Of a stretch of DNA of 64,000 bases, positions 1 through 8,146 are shown one piece after another. The position numbers were made by a program, and so were the translations under genes. The first letter of the stretch is position 1. Each line of letters begins with the position of its first letter. Below the pieces are notes generated by a model. The model worked only from the letters and a program-made list of their open reading frames with translations, was not told where the DNA came from and searched no databases. The stretch is from Zoogloeaceae bacterium (GTDB lineage: Bacteria; Pseudomonadota; Gammaproteobacteria; Burkholderiales; Rhodocyclaceae). Location of the stretch: assembly GCA_024235635.1 (NCBI GenBank), contig JACKMA010000001.1, positions 1,293,998 to 1,357,997 on the forward strand, written 5' to 3'.

Positions 1-926
1 GCGACCATGATGCGACCGAGAGAATGCGAGCTGCCGTTCTGGAACTCGTCCCAGACGAACTTGCCGAGGCCGGGGTTCTGCGCCAGCATCTCGGCAGCGA
101 TCAGCACCATCCAGCCGACACCCAGCGACAGGCGCAGGCCGGTGAAGATCAGCTTCAGGGAACTCGGCAGCACGATCTTGGTGACCTTGGTCCACCAGGT
201 CAGGCGCAGCACCTTGGAGACGTTGATCAGGTCCTTGTCGATCGAGGCGACACCCACCGCGGTGTTGATCAGGGTCGGCCACAGCGAGCACAGGGTCACT
301 GTCACCGCCGAGACGATGAAGCTCTTCTCGAACATCGGGTCGGTGCTGACATAGACCGCGCTCACCACCAGCGTGACGATCGGCAGCCAGGCCAGCGGCG
401 ATACCGGCCGGAAGATCTGGATCAAGGGGTTGAGCGCAATCTGGAAGGTCTTCGACAGTCCGCACAGGATGCCGAGGGGAATCGCCACCAGGGTACCGAT
501 CGCAAAACCGGTGAACACCGTGTAGAGGCTGGTGACGATCTGGTCGAAATAGGTCGGCTTGCCGGTCCAGGGCCGGATCGTGACCTCGGCGTTCGGATCC
601 TCGGCCAGCTTCCTGGCATTGCGCGCCTCCTGGCGCTCGTAGAAGGCCTCGGCCTTGGCCCGCTCGGCATGGTGCTCGTCGATCAGGCCGACCGCCTCCT
701 CCCACACCTGGGCCGGCCCGGGAATCGCCCCGAGACTGGTCTGGACACCGGACGCAAGGATGCCCCACAGGCCAAGGAAGATGGCCAGGGCCAGCACCGG
801 GACACCGATCTGGCGCAGGATGTCCTTGAATTGCTCCTTCGGATCCTCGCCGGCGGCGAGGCGCACGAATGGGACGAACCAGGTGAATCCGGTCTTGTTC
901 AGAAAATTTGCCGTCGCGTTCAGCAT
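1..926 (-). CDS. nrtB: Nitrate ABC transporter permease NrtB (3' end outside window)
   Basis: Inner-membrane permease subunit of a nitrate importer of the NrtABCD type. The start is ATG at 926-924, preceded by GGAGGT at 938-933. About 308 codons are present and the gene runs off the left edge. The N-terminal arm is long and hydrophilic. After it come several hydrophobic segments and the permease hallmark region reading PVSPLAWLPI and, later, a stretch with GLRLSLGVGWMVLIAAEM, both typical of the NrtB/SsuC/TauC permease group. The substrate-binding protein gene lies 68 bp upstream on the same strand, so both should be read from the sigma-54 promoter at 2640-2625. The NrtC/D ATPases would be expected beyond the window edge. 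Nitrate is favoured over sulfonate because of the NrtA neighbour and the leader. Confidence 0.9.
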   Translation of the reverse strand, partial: MLNATANFLNKTGFTWFVPFVRLAAGEDPKEQFKDILRQIGVPVLALAIFLGLWGILASGVQTSLGAIPGPAQVWEEAVGLIDEHHAERAKAEAFYERQEARNARKLAEDPNAEVTIRPWTGKPTYFDQIVTSLYTVFTGFAIGTLVAIPLGILCGLSKTFQIALNPLIQIFRPVSPLAWLPIVTLVVSAVYVSTDPMFEKSFIVSAVTVTLCSLWPTLINTAVGVASIDKDLINVSKVLRLTWWTKVTKIVLPSSLKLIFTGLRLSLGVGWMVLIAAEMLAQNPGLGKFVWDEFQNGSSHSLGRIMV

Positions 927-994
927 GGCGACACCTCCATGGGAAATGGGGTCTGCCGGGGCCACCCGGGCGGGGTGGCCACCGGGCTCCGGGT

Positions 995-2395
995 TTACTT
1001 GACGACGTCCTTGCCCTTGAGGCCGATCTTCAGGCTGTCGATGTAGGCATTGGGCTGGGTACCGTCATAGCTGATGCCGTCGATGAAGGCGTCGGTGGCC
1101 GGCTTGAAGCCCGTCTCGGTGGCGAAGTCCGGGAAGTCGGACGCCTTCAGCTTGCCCTCGGCGATCAGCGCCTTGGCGGCCTCGGCATAGATGTCCGGGC
1201 GATAGACCTTCTTGGCGATGTCCATGTACCAGCTGTCGGGCTTGAACTCGGAGATCTGGCCCCAGCGGCGCATCTGGGTCAGATACCAGATCGCGTCGGA
1301 GTAGTACGGGTAGGTCGCGTTGTAGCGGAAGAAGACGTTGAAGTCCGGCACCTGGCGCACGTCGCCCTTCTCGTACTCGAAGGTGCCAGTCATGCTGTTG
1401 GCGATGACCTTGTAGTCGGCGCCGACGTAGTTGGAGGCGGAGATGATCTTCGCGGCCTCCTTGCGGTTCTTGTCGTTCTCGGCATCGAGCCAGTACGCCG
1501 CGCGGATCAGTGCCTTGACCACCAGCTTGTGGGTGATCGGGTACTTGTCGTTCCAGGCCTGGGTGACGCCGAAGACCTTCTCCGGGTTGTCCTTCCAGAT
1601 CTCGTAGTCGGTGATCACCGGCGCGCCGATGCCCTTGAACACCGCCTGCTGGTTCCAGGGCTCGCCGACGCAGTAGCCGTAGATCGTGCCGGCCTCCATC
1701 GTCGCCGGCATCTGCGGCGGCGGCGTCACCGACAGCAACACGTCGGCACTGATGGTGCCGGCCGTATCGCCCTTGTGGGGTGCGTAGTAACCCGGGTTCA
1801 TGCCGCCCGAGGCAAGCCAGTAACGCAACTCGTAGTTGTGGGTCGACACCGGGAAGACCATGCCCATCTTGAACGGCTTGCCTTCCTTCTTGTAGTCATC
1901 GACCACTTCCTTCAGGTAGTCGGCCTTGATCGGATGCACCGGCTTGCCGTCGGGCATCTTCGGCAGCTTGGTCTTGAGCTTCTCCATCACTTCATTGGAG
2001 ACGGTGATGCCGTTGCCGTTGAGATCCATCGAGAAGGCAGTGATGACGTCGGCCTTGGTGCCATAGCCGATGGTCGCACCGAGGGGCTGGCCGGCGAGCA
2101 TGTGGGCGCCATCCAGTTCGCCGGAAATGACCCGGTCGAGCAGCACCTTCCAGTTGGCCTGGGCCTCGAGGGTGACGTACAGCCCTTCCTCCTCGAAATA
2201 GCCCTTCTCGTAGGCGATCGCCAGCGGCGCCATGTCGGTCAGCTTGATGAAGCCGAACTTCAGATCCGGCTTCTCCGGATCCTCCAGCGCCATCGCCTGC
2301 TGGGAGGCGACCGCAAGGGTCACGGCGGCCGCCAGGCCCCGCACCACGCACTTGATGCCGCGACCGACCGCCAGTTTCGAATCTGTCTTCTTCAT
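995..2395 (-). CDS. nrtA: Nitrate-binding periplasmic protein NrtA
   Basis: 466-residue solute-binding protein that delivers nitrate (possibly nitrite or bicarbonate in paralogues) to the NrtB permease. The N-terminus is a basic stretch followed by a hydrophobic signal segment ending near AMA (about residues 10-37), so export is expected. The mature part begins with the family-typical FGFIKLTDMAPLAIAYEKG and includes an ELDGAHMLAGQP-like segment close to NrtA/CmpA. Length fits the NrtA family (about 440-470). It is first in the operon with nrtB and is preceded by a sigma-54 promoter, a hairpin-rich leader and an intrinsic terminator, which implies nitrogen-status control at initiation and nitrate control by antitermination. 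CmpA (bicarbonate) is the alternative, but the leader argues for nitrate. Confidence 0.92.
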   Translation of the reverse strand: MKKTDSKLAVGRGIKCVVRGLAAAVTLAVASQQAMALEDPEKPDLKFGFIKLTDMAPLAIAYEKGYFEEEGLYVTLEAQANWKVLLDRVISGELDGAHMLAGQPLGATIGYGTKADVITAFSMDLNGNGITVSNEVMEKLKTKLPKMPDGKPVHPIKADYLKEVVDDYKKEGKPFKMGMVFPVSTHNYELRYWLASGGMNPGYYAPHKGDTAGTISADVLLSVTPPPQMPATMEAGTIYGYCVGEPWNQQAVFKGIGAPVITDYEIWKDNPEKVFGVTQAWNDKYPITHKLVVKALIRAAYWLDAENDKNRKEAAKIISASNYVGADYKVIANSMTGTFEYEKGDVRQVPDFNVFFRYNATYPYYSDAIWYLTQMRRWGQISEFKPDSWYMDIAKKVYRPDIYAEAAKALIAEGKLKASDFPDFATETGFKPATDAFIDGISYDGTQPNAYIDSLKIGLKGKDVVK

Positions 2396-2448
2396 CTTTC
2401 AGGACTCCATGTCAATGCTTTCGATGCGCTCGCCGACGGCAGTCCGCG

Positions 2449-2497
2449 AAAAAAAACGCCCACAAAGGCACCTCGCCGCGGTGCTCACTTGTGGACG
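2449..2497 (-). terminator. Leader attenuator upstream of nrtA
   Basis: Read on the minus strand. The 5' arm CGTCCACAA (2497-2489) pairs with TTGTGGGCG (2465-2457; one G-T pair). An inner stem GCACC/GGTGC (2484-2480 with 2472-2468) sits inside, and eight T residues follow at 2456-2449. This is a strong intrinsic terminator about 55 nt before the nrtA start codon, inside the transcribed leader, so it would stop nrtA transcription unless overridden. Its 5' arm shares bases 2497-2493 with the hexaloop hairpin at 2506-2493, so the two structures cannot form together. Confidence 0.85.
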
Positions 2498-2596
2498 CCT
2501 TTGTCCCGGTCGGCCCGCCGTGGGCCTGATTTCAGTGCCGTGCCCGTGGACGCCGGCCGGCATCCCCACGAGGTCGCCGTCCTCCGTTGGAGGGCG
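2493..2596 (-). promoter_or_regulatory. Putative ANTAR (NasT/NasR-type) antiterminator hairpins
   Basis: ANTAR proteins bind two stem-loops whose hexanucleotide loops carry A at position 1 and G at position 4. On the minus strand, the hairpin GGAC-[AAAGGC]-GTCC (2506-2493) has such a loop and overlaps the 5' arm of the terminator. An upstream hairpin at 2596-2575 has loop AACGGA (2588-2583, A1 and G4), with a stem of 4 plus 3 pairs around one C-C mismatch. A third hairpin lies between them, GGCCC-[ACGGC]-GGGCC (2526-2512), with a five-base loop. Binding by a nitrate-responsive NasT-like protein would favour the 2506-2493 hairpin and block the terminator. No ANTAR protein gene is visible in this window, so the assignment rests on RNA pattern and gene context. 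Confidence 0.6.
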
Positions 2597-2624
2597 CCTG
2601 ACGCGTCGGGCTTACGACCCTTTT

Positions 2625-2640
2625 AGCAAGGCCCGTGCCA
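2625..2640 (-). promoter_or_regulatory. Sigma-54 promoter of nrtAB
   Basis: The minus strand reads TGGCACGGGCCTTGCT, an exact match to the RpoN consensus TGGCACG-N4-TTGCW with GG at -24 and GC at -12. The expected transcription start is near 2614, giving a leader of about 220 nt before the nrtA ATG at 2395. An enhancer-binding activator (NtrC is the usual one) should bind upstream. A TGGCTC...GAGCCA inverted repeat at 2700-2719 is centred about 95 bp upstream of the start, but it is not a clear NtrC site. Confidence 0.9.
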
Positions 2641-2960
2641 ATGGACGTGACGGTTACGCCGGCAATCGGGCCCACTGCCGGGAAAGCCCAGTGATGGCGT
2701 GGCTCGCACCGCGGAGCCAAATGTCGCAGCGCAACAGCAAGGATCGGAAATCTGCCGCATGAGCCGCCTGCGAGGAGGCTGGCAGGCAGCCGAGACACGC
2801 CGCGGCGCACCCGATTGGGGCCAACTCTGGCTCCGATGCACCGTGCCCGGGCGCGCATCGGACGCAATTTGCGCAGCGCAGCGGCGACACAGCAGGAACG
2901 ATTCTTGTTTCTGTTTCGCGACGGGTCGGCATGGGCCACCTGCGAAGCCGGAGAAACCGC
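2641..2960. other. Intergenic control region between nrtA promoter and GAF gene
   Basis: About 320 bp without a convincing gene. It contains the inverted repeat TGGCTC-N8-GAGCCA (2700-2719) and a partly symmetric GATGC...GCATC element around 2835-2859. Either could be an activator site for the divergent sigma-54 promoter, but neither matches a known operator well. The promoter of the GAF gene must also lie here; I could not identify it. Confidence 0.5.
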
Positions 2961-3899
2961 TTGAAGACCTTCATCCAGATTACCGAGGTATGGGTGCCCA
3001 ACCGAAACCGGGATGCGCTCGAGTTTCACTCGGGCCTCTATGGACCGCACCAGAGCTTCCGGCTGGCCAGCGAGCGCATGCACTTCGGCATCGACGAGGG
3101 CCTGCCCGGCAAGGCCTGGGCGTCACGGCATCCGATCGTCCTGAAGGACCTGCAGCACTCCTATTTCCTTCGTTCCAGGCAGGCACAGGAAGCCGGCCTG
3201 AGCTGTGCCATCGCGCTTCCGGTGTTTGCCGGCGAACACCTGCTGGCCGTGCTGGTCATGTTCTGCGCCCAGGACGACGAGTCGGCCGGCGCCGTCGAGG
3301 TCTGGCACAACGCTGAGGACAAGGGTCTGGAGCTGACCCTGGAGGATGGCTACTACGGCATTCTCGACGGTTTCGAATTCGCCGCCCGGCATACGCGCTT
3401 TCCCCGAGCCTCGGGCCTGCCGGGCATCGTCTGGGACTCGAACCTGCCGCTGATCGTGTCCGACCTGGGCCACAACAAGCGCTTCCTGCGCCGTGACGAT
3501 GCGCGCACCGCCGGCTTGTGTACCGGCCTCGGGCTGCCGTCACCGTATCTGCCGGGCCACACCTACGTCGTCTCCTTCCTGTCGGCGCTCGGCACGCCGA
3601 TCGCCCGCCGCTTCGAGATCTGGGTGCCGTCGCAGGAACACGGCGGCCTGCGACTGCATTCGGCGCATTGCGACAACGATCGCCAGTTGCCGGAGCGCCT
3701 CGGCGACATCACCATCGAGCGCGGACTCGGCGCCCTGGGTCGTGCCTGGTTCACCGGAATTCCAACGATCACCGAGCACCTCGACGAGGACCGCTCGCCG
3801 AATGCCCGCGCAGCGGCGGATTTCGGCCTGACGTCGATGGTGTCGATACCGATTCTGAACGACGGCACCACGTCCGCCGTGGTTGGCCTCTACCTCTAG
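2961..3899 (+). CDS. Triple GAF-repeat protein, divergent from nrtAB
   Basis: 312 residues from a TTG start at 2961, chosen because GGAG at 2950-2953 lies 7 bp upstream; an ATG at 2931 would add ten arginine-rich residues with no good ribosome site. The protein consists of three similar GAF-like units (about residues 8-108, 111-217 and 218-312). Each opens with an E-x-W strand, has a G-L-P-G-x-x-W-like or G-L-G-A-x-x-W-like turn, and continues through an A-x-x-x-G-L helix into a hydrophobic strand pair. There is no kinase, DNA-binding or cyclase domain, so it should work through a partner. GAF proteins such as staphylococcal NreA sense nitrate. With its position opposite nrtA this suggests, without proving, a nitrate or nitrogen-signal sensor. 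Confidence 0.8.
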   Translation: MKTFIQITEVWVPNRNRDALEFHSGLYGPHQSFRLASERMHFGIDEGLPGKAWASRHPIVLKDLQHSYFLRSRQAQEAGLSCAIALPVFAGEHLLAVLVMFCAQDDESAGAVEVWHNAEDKGLELTLEDGYYGILDGFEFAARHTRFPRASGLPGIVWDSNLPLIVSDLGHNKRFLRRDDARTAGLCTGLGLPSPYLPGHTYVVSFLSALGTPIARRFEIWVPSQEHGGLRLHSAHCDNDRQLPERLGDITIERGLGALGRAWFTGIPTITEHLDEDRSPNARAAADFGLTSMVSIPILNDGTTSAVVGLYL

Positions 3900-3967
3900 C
3901 CGCAGATCGCCGTCATCGCTGGCGACGCCATTTTCGCCGACGGCGCGCTGCCGACGGATCCGGTCGC

Positions 3968-4408
3968 TCAGCGAGATCCGGCGACACCGCTGCGCCCGCT
4001 CCGGACGAACTCGCCAAAACGCAGGTCGGTGTTCATGATGTGGCCGACCAGCCATTTCTGAAGGAAGCGAACGACCTGGGTCAGATCGAGGATCTCGCCG
4101 CGGTTGATCTGATCGCGCAGGGCCTCGACGCGCTCGGAGAATGCCTGATGTTGCGCCAGGTGGCGCGCCGCATCGTCACCACAGGCATCGATGTAGCCAT
4201 AGCTGTGCATCAGCCCCTGCTCCGCGTCGAAGTGGTACAGCGTGTAGCTCAGCAGATCGCGCGTGATACGTTCGGCCAGTTCGTCGCTGGCGCCGTCGGG
4301 CAGATGGGCGATGACCTCGTTGAGCGTACTGACCAGCACCCGGTGCTGGCGGTCGATCTCTTCGATTCCGGTCAGCATCGCGTCGTTCCAGCGAATCGGC
4401 TTCGGCAT
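3968..4408 (-). CDS. Bacteriohemerythrin
   Basis: 146-residue single-domain hemerythrin, a di-iron protein that binds O2 reversibly. The longer reading frame upstream is unlike the family; the start at 4408 (MPKPIRWND) aligns with the usual N-terminus. All expected iron ligands are visible: H22, H59 and E63 (HFDAE), H83 and H87 (HLAQH), and H123 with D128 (HIMNTD). It is cytoplasmic, with no signal peptide. Expected roles are oxygen storage or delivery to respiratory enzymes, or protection of oxygen-sensitive proteins. It is convergent with the GAF gene, and no operon partner is evident. Confidence 0.93.
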   Translation of the reverse strand: MPKPIRWNDAMLTGIEEIDRQHRVLVSTLNEVIAHLPDGASDELAERITRDLLSYTLYHFDAEQGLMHSYGYIDACGDDAARHLAQHQAFSERVEALRDQINRGEILDLTQVVRFLQKWLVGHIMNTDLRFGEFVRSGRSGVAGSR

Positions 4409-4580
4409 GCGTTCGACTTCCGTACGAGCCGGCCTGCCGCTGTGGCGCCGGGTCGGCAGTTCGGCGAAGACTGCATGATACTGGAACGGCACCCGCTCGG
4501 GCCGCGCTGCCGATCGGCTGTCGATTGACAGCCGATGTCGGAGCGGCGAGCCTTGATCCGCCCACGTCCACCGCTTCGCC

Positions 4581-5339
4581 ATGGCCGAATCCCAGGAAAT
4601 CCGTCGCAACGTCTGGCTCTCGGATGCCGGCGGATTGCGCTACCACTTGCGCGCGCTGCAGCACCGGCGGCGACGCTGGCAGGTCTTTCGCGATACCGTG
4701 GCCGCCTGGTTTGCGGCGTGGCGCCCTCCCTGCGACCGCCTCGTGCTGGTCGGCCCGAGCGCCGGCCATACCTTGCCCCTGGCGCGGATGCGCGGATTCT
4801 CGGAGATCGTCGCGCTCGAGCCCGACCCGATTGCGCGCCGCTGGCTGGCATGGCGCGCGCGCCGCCTGCCACTGCGCTTCGACGGCATCGACGTGTTGTC
4901 CGGCGACACACCGCTGAGCGCGCTGCAGACGGTCTTTCCCGACGCGGCGGTGCTGTTCTGCAACGTCCTCGGGCAGGTGGCGCCGGCCGGCGGAGGACAT
5001 TGGCACGAGCGACTGGCCGACGCGTTGGCCGGGCAGCACTGGGCCAGCTATCACGACGTGATTTCGACCGACGTCCGGCCACTGGCCGGTGCGGGACCGG
5101 TGTCCTGCGACACGCGGCGCCTGGAGACGGTGCTCGAGCGATTTTGGCCCGGCGGTCGGCTCGCACTGGTCGACCACGAAACCTTTCGCCTGGCCGGTCC
5201 GTCGCAGCCGGCCGACTATGCGCTATGGCCGCTCGGGCCCGGTCGGTGGCACCTGATCGAGTGGGTGGTCCACCGACCGTCGGGCGGAATCGGCCGGGGC
5301 GCGGACCGATCGGCGCTCAAGCCGCCATCGGGTCCATGA
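4581..5339 (+). CDS. Hypothetical protein with Rossmann/methyltransferase-like motif
   Basis: 252 residues, family not recognised. A glycine-containing strand-turn (LVLVGPSAGHTLPLA, about residues 54-68) followed by IVALEPDP resembles motifs I and II of class I SAM methyltransferases, and a later WPGGRLALVDHE segment resembles the post-III strand. The catalytic part is not recognisable, so only a nucleotide- or SAM-binding fold is proposed. The 3' end overlaps that of the convergent HD-GYP gene by 23 bp. Confidence 0.65.
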   Translation: MAESQEIRRNVWLSDAGGLRYHLRALQHRRRRWQVFRDTVAAWFAAWRPPCDRLVLVGPSAGHTLPLARMRGFSEIVALEPDPIARRWLAWRARRLPLRFDGIDVLSGDTPLSALQTVFPDAAVLFCNVLGQVAPAGGGHWHERLADALAGQHWASYHDVISTDVRPLAGAGPVSCDTRRLETVLERFWPGGRLALVDHETFRLAGPSQPADYALWPLGPGRWHLIEWVVHRPSGGIGRGADRSALKPPSGP

Positions 5340-6537
5340 AGCGGCGCGGATCGATGTTCCACCGGCGCGGCGACTCGTCCGACACGATGCGGTCGCTGCA
5401 ATGCGCCTTGCTGAGATCGACGACGTCGGGCTTGGTATAGGCGTTGGCGCGGACGTTGAAGAAGGTGCGCACCATCGGTTTCAAGGCGTCTTCCGAAGAC
5501 TGGGCGATGACCACGCCGAGGCGCCCGGATTCGAGGCGCACGAGGCTGCCCACCGGATAGATGCCGACGCAGCGCATGAAGGATGCCAGCAGCTTCCGGT
5601 CGAAATGGTTGGCACTCCATTCCCACATCTTGCGCAGCGCCTCGGTCGCCGGCATGCCCTTGTGGTAGCAGCGATCCGCGGTGATCGCGTCGTACACATC
5701 GACGATCGCCGCCATCCGCGCCATTGTGCTGATTTCGTCTCCGGCCAGGCGATCGGGATAGCCACTGCCGTCGATGCGCTCGTGGTGATGACGGGTGATG
5801 TCCAGCGCGACCTCGCCGACGCCGCCGATGCCGAGCAGGATCTCATGGCCGTCTCCGGGATGACGCCGGATCAGGTCGAACTCCTCATCGGTCAAGCGCC
5901 CGGGCTTGTTGAGGACCTCCTCCGGCACCAGCATCTTGCCGATATCGTGCACCAGGCCGCCGATGCCCGCCTCCCGCAGTTCGTCGGCCGGCAACCCCAG
6001 GGACCGTCCAAAGGTGATCATCAAGGTGCAGACGCTGACCGAATGCTGGAAAGTGTAGTCATCCTTGTTCTTGATGCCGACCAGGCCGAGCAGGGCATTG
6101 CCGTTGCTGAGGATCGATTCGGTGACGGCATCGACCAGCGGCTCGACGTTCTCGAGCGACACCGCCCGGCCGAGCCGGACATCGCGCATCATTTCGCGCA
6201 CGACTCGGTTGGCCTGGGCGTGAATGCCGCGGGCCCGAGGCATCTCCTCGGCCAGCGTTCGTTCGCGCACCGGTTCCTGCGCCTGCTCGACGGCTTGCTC
6301 GATTTCCTGCTGCACGACCTGCTGGACTTCGGCCGCGGCGACCCCTTCGGCATCGTCGAGGCCGCGCGCCGTGTCGATGTAGACCTCGCGGATGCCGGCT
6401 TCGCGGAAGCGGTCGACGTCGCCTTCGTTCTTCAGCAGGAAACTGCGCCGCCAGAATGGATGCGACATCCAGTCGCCGCAGATGTCCTGAATGTACATAC
6501 CGCGCTTGAGGCGCTCGATCGGAATCTTCTTCTGCAT
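5317..6537 (-). CDS. HD-GYP cyclic-di-GMP phosphodiesterase (DUF3391 N-domain)
   Basis: 406 residues from ATG at 6537-6535; a GTG six codons earlier is possible but lacks a better ribosome site. The N-terminal about 110 residues match the DUF3391 type that precedes many HD-GYP domains. The catalytic domain shows HD at about 197-198 (HDIGK), the HHER motif at 251-254 followed by DGSGYP, and the later IVDVYDAIT segment. All hallmark metal-binding and GYP residues are present, so the enzyme should hydrolyse c-di-GMP to pGpG/GMP. There is no membrane segment or signal peptide. It probably opposes diguanylate cyclases such as the one at 57666-59864. Confidence 0.93.
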   Translation of the reverse strand: MQKKIPIERLKRGMYIQDICGDWMSHPFWRRSFLLKNEGDVDRFREAGIREVYIDTARGLDDAEGVAAAEVQQVVQQEIEQAVEQAQEPVRERTLAEEMPRARGIHAQANRVVREMMRDVRLGRAVSLENVEPLVDAVTESILSNGNALLGLVGIKNKDDYTFQHSVSVCTLMITFGRSLGLPADELREAGIGGLVHDIGKMLVPEEVLNKPGRLTDEEFDLIRRHPGDGHEILLGIGGVGEVALDITRHHHERIDGSGYPDRLAGDEISTMARMAAIVDVYDAITADRCYHKGMPATEALRKMWEWSANHFDRKLLASFMRCVGIYPVGSLVRLESGRLGVVIAQSSEDALKPMVRTFFNVRANAYTKPDVVDLSKAHCSDRIVSDESPRRWNIDPRRFMDPMAA

Positions 6538-6755
6538 CGCCGGACAACCTTTCACTTTGCATGGCGTCTACGGCCGGCCGAAGGCCGCCTTGATGGTGAA
6601 ATCCGGGGCGCGCCGCCCGAATCCTTGCATGAGCCGACAACCGGCCGTGCAACCTGTCACGGACGCACGCCGGTCGCCCCCGTGCGCGCCGCACTCGGGC
6701 GCATCGGCCGGCCGTTTCGGGGATAATTCAAGGTTTTCGCACCGCAGCATCACAG

Positions 6756-7580
6756 ATGGACATCCTGCTCATTCTGAAAGCAGCCGCGCTCGGCGTCATC
6801 GAGGGGCTCACCGAATTCCTGCCGGTGTCCTCGACCGGTCACCTGATCATCTTCGGCGACCTGTTGTCCTACAACGACGAACGCAGCAAGGTCTTCAAGA
6901 TCGTGATCCAGCTGGCGGCGATCCTGGCCGTGTGCTGGGACTACCGCGAACGCGTCATCGGCGTCGCCACCGGCATCGGCCGCAGGCCGGAGGCCAACCG
7001 CTTCGTGCTGAATCTGTTCGTCGGCTTCCTGCCGGCCGCGGTGCTCGGTCTGCTGTTCTACAGCATCATCAAGCACTACCTGTTCAATCCGCTGACGGTC
7101 GCGATCGCGCTGATCGTCGGCGGCCTGCTGATCCTGTGGATCGAGCGCGGCCACTACCATCCCGACGTCGACAGCGTCGACCGGATGCGCTGGCCGCTCG
7201 CGCTCAAGGTCGGTTTTGCCCAGGCGATGGCGATGATTCCCGGCGTCTCGCGCTCCGGCGCGACCATCATGGGCGGGCTGCTGCTCGGCTTGTCGCGCAA
7301 GGCGGCGGCCGAGTTCTCCTTCTTCCTCGCGATTCCGACGATGCTGGCCGCCACCGCCTATGACGTCTATCGCAACCGCGCGCTGCTGAGCCTGGACGAT
7401 GCCGCGGTATTCGGCGTCGGCTTCGTCTGCTCCTTCCTCGCCGCGATGGTGGCGGTCAAGGCCTTCGTCCGCTATGTTTCGCACAACAGCTTCGCGCCCT
7501 TTGCCTGGTACCGGATCGCCTTTGGTCTGTTCGTGCTGGGCAGTTGGCACTTCGGCTGGGTGGACTGGAGCACGTCGTGA
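6756..7580 (+). CDS. uppP: Undecaprenyl-diphosphatase UppP (BacA)
   Basis: 274-residue polytopic membrane phosphatase that recycles undecaprenyl pyrophosphate to the monophosphate carrier for peptidoglycan and O-antigen synthesis. The first signature reads GLTEFLPVSSTGHL (about residues 17-30) and the second PGVSRSGATIMGG (about 162-174), which together form the active site. Length matches the family. The stop codon overlaps the GTG start of the next gene (GTGA at 7577-7580), so the esterase gene is probably translationally coupled. Confidence 0.96.
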   Translation: MDILLILKAAALGVIEGLTEFLPVSSTGHLIIFGDLLSYNDERSKVFKIVIQLAAILAVCWDYRERVIGVATGIGRRPEANRFVLNLFVGFLPAAVLGLLFYSIIKHYLFNPLTVAIALIVGGLLILWIERGHYHPDVDSVDRMRWPLALKVGFAQAMAMIPGVSRSGATIMGGLLLGLSRKAAAEFSFFLAIPTMLAATAYDVYRNRALLSLDDAAVFGVGFVCSFLAAMVAVKAFVRYVSHNSFAPFAWYRIAFGLFVLGSWHFGWVDWSTS

Positions 7581-8146
7581 TTCTCTACCTGCACGGGTTT
7601 CGTTCGGCGCCGGCGTCCCACAAGGCCACCCGGCTGCACGAGCACATGCAGGGCCGGGGGCTCGGCGAGCACTACTGGTGCGAGCAGCTCTCGCACGTGC
7701 CGGCCAAAGCGATCGCACAGGTCGAGGACGCCCTTCAGCGGATCGGCGGATCGCCGACCCTGGTCGGCAGTTCGCTCGGGGGCTACTACGCCACCTGCCT
7801 CGCCGAGCGCCACGACCTGCGGGCGGTGCTGGTCAATCCGGGGGTCCTGTCGTATCTGTCGCTGGAGCCGTGGATCGGCGTGCTCGACAATTTCTTCACG
7901 GGCGAGACCTTCGAGTTCACCCGCGAGCACATCGCCCAGTTGCGGGCGATCGAGGTCGACAGCATTACGCGGCCGTCGCGCTACTGGCTGATGGTCGAGA
8001 CCGGCGACGAAGTGCTCGATTACCGCCACGCCGTCGCCAGGTACGTCGGGGCACGCCAGACAGTGCTCGAAGGCGGCGACCACAGCTTCACGCGCTGGGA
8101 CGACTACCTCGACGAAATTCTTCGCTTCGCCGGTCTTGCACGATGA
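7577..8146 (+). CDS. yqiA: YqiA/YcfP-family alpha/beta hydrolase (esterase)
   Basis: 189 residues from a GTG start that overlaps the uppP stop. It begins ILYLHGFRSAP, the standard N-terminus of the YqiA/YcfP esterase group. The nucleophile elbow is GSSLGGYYA (about residues 66-74), a late acid lies in ETGDEVLDY, and the final histidine is in EGGDHSF, giving a complete Ser-Asp-His triad. The natural substrate is unknown; E. coli YqiA hydrolyses acyl-CoA and short-chain esters. Its stop overlaps the ATG of the methyltransferase (ATGA at 8143-8146). Confidence 0.88.
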   Translation: MILYLHGFRSAPASHKATRLHEHMQGRGLGEHYWCEQLSHVPAKAIAQVEDALQRIGGSPTLVGSSLGGYYATCLAERHDLRAVLVNPGVLSYLSLEPWIGVLDNFFTGETFEFTREHIAQLRAIEVDSITRPSRYWLMVETGDEVLDYRHAVARYVGARQTVLEGGDHSFTRWDDYLDEILRFAGLAR

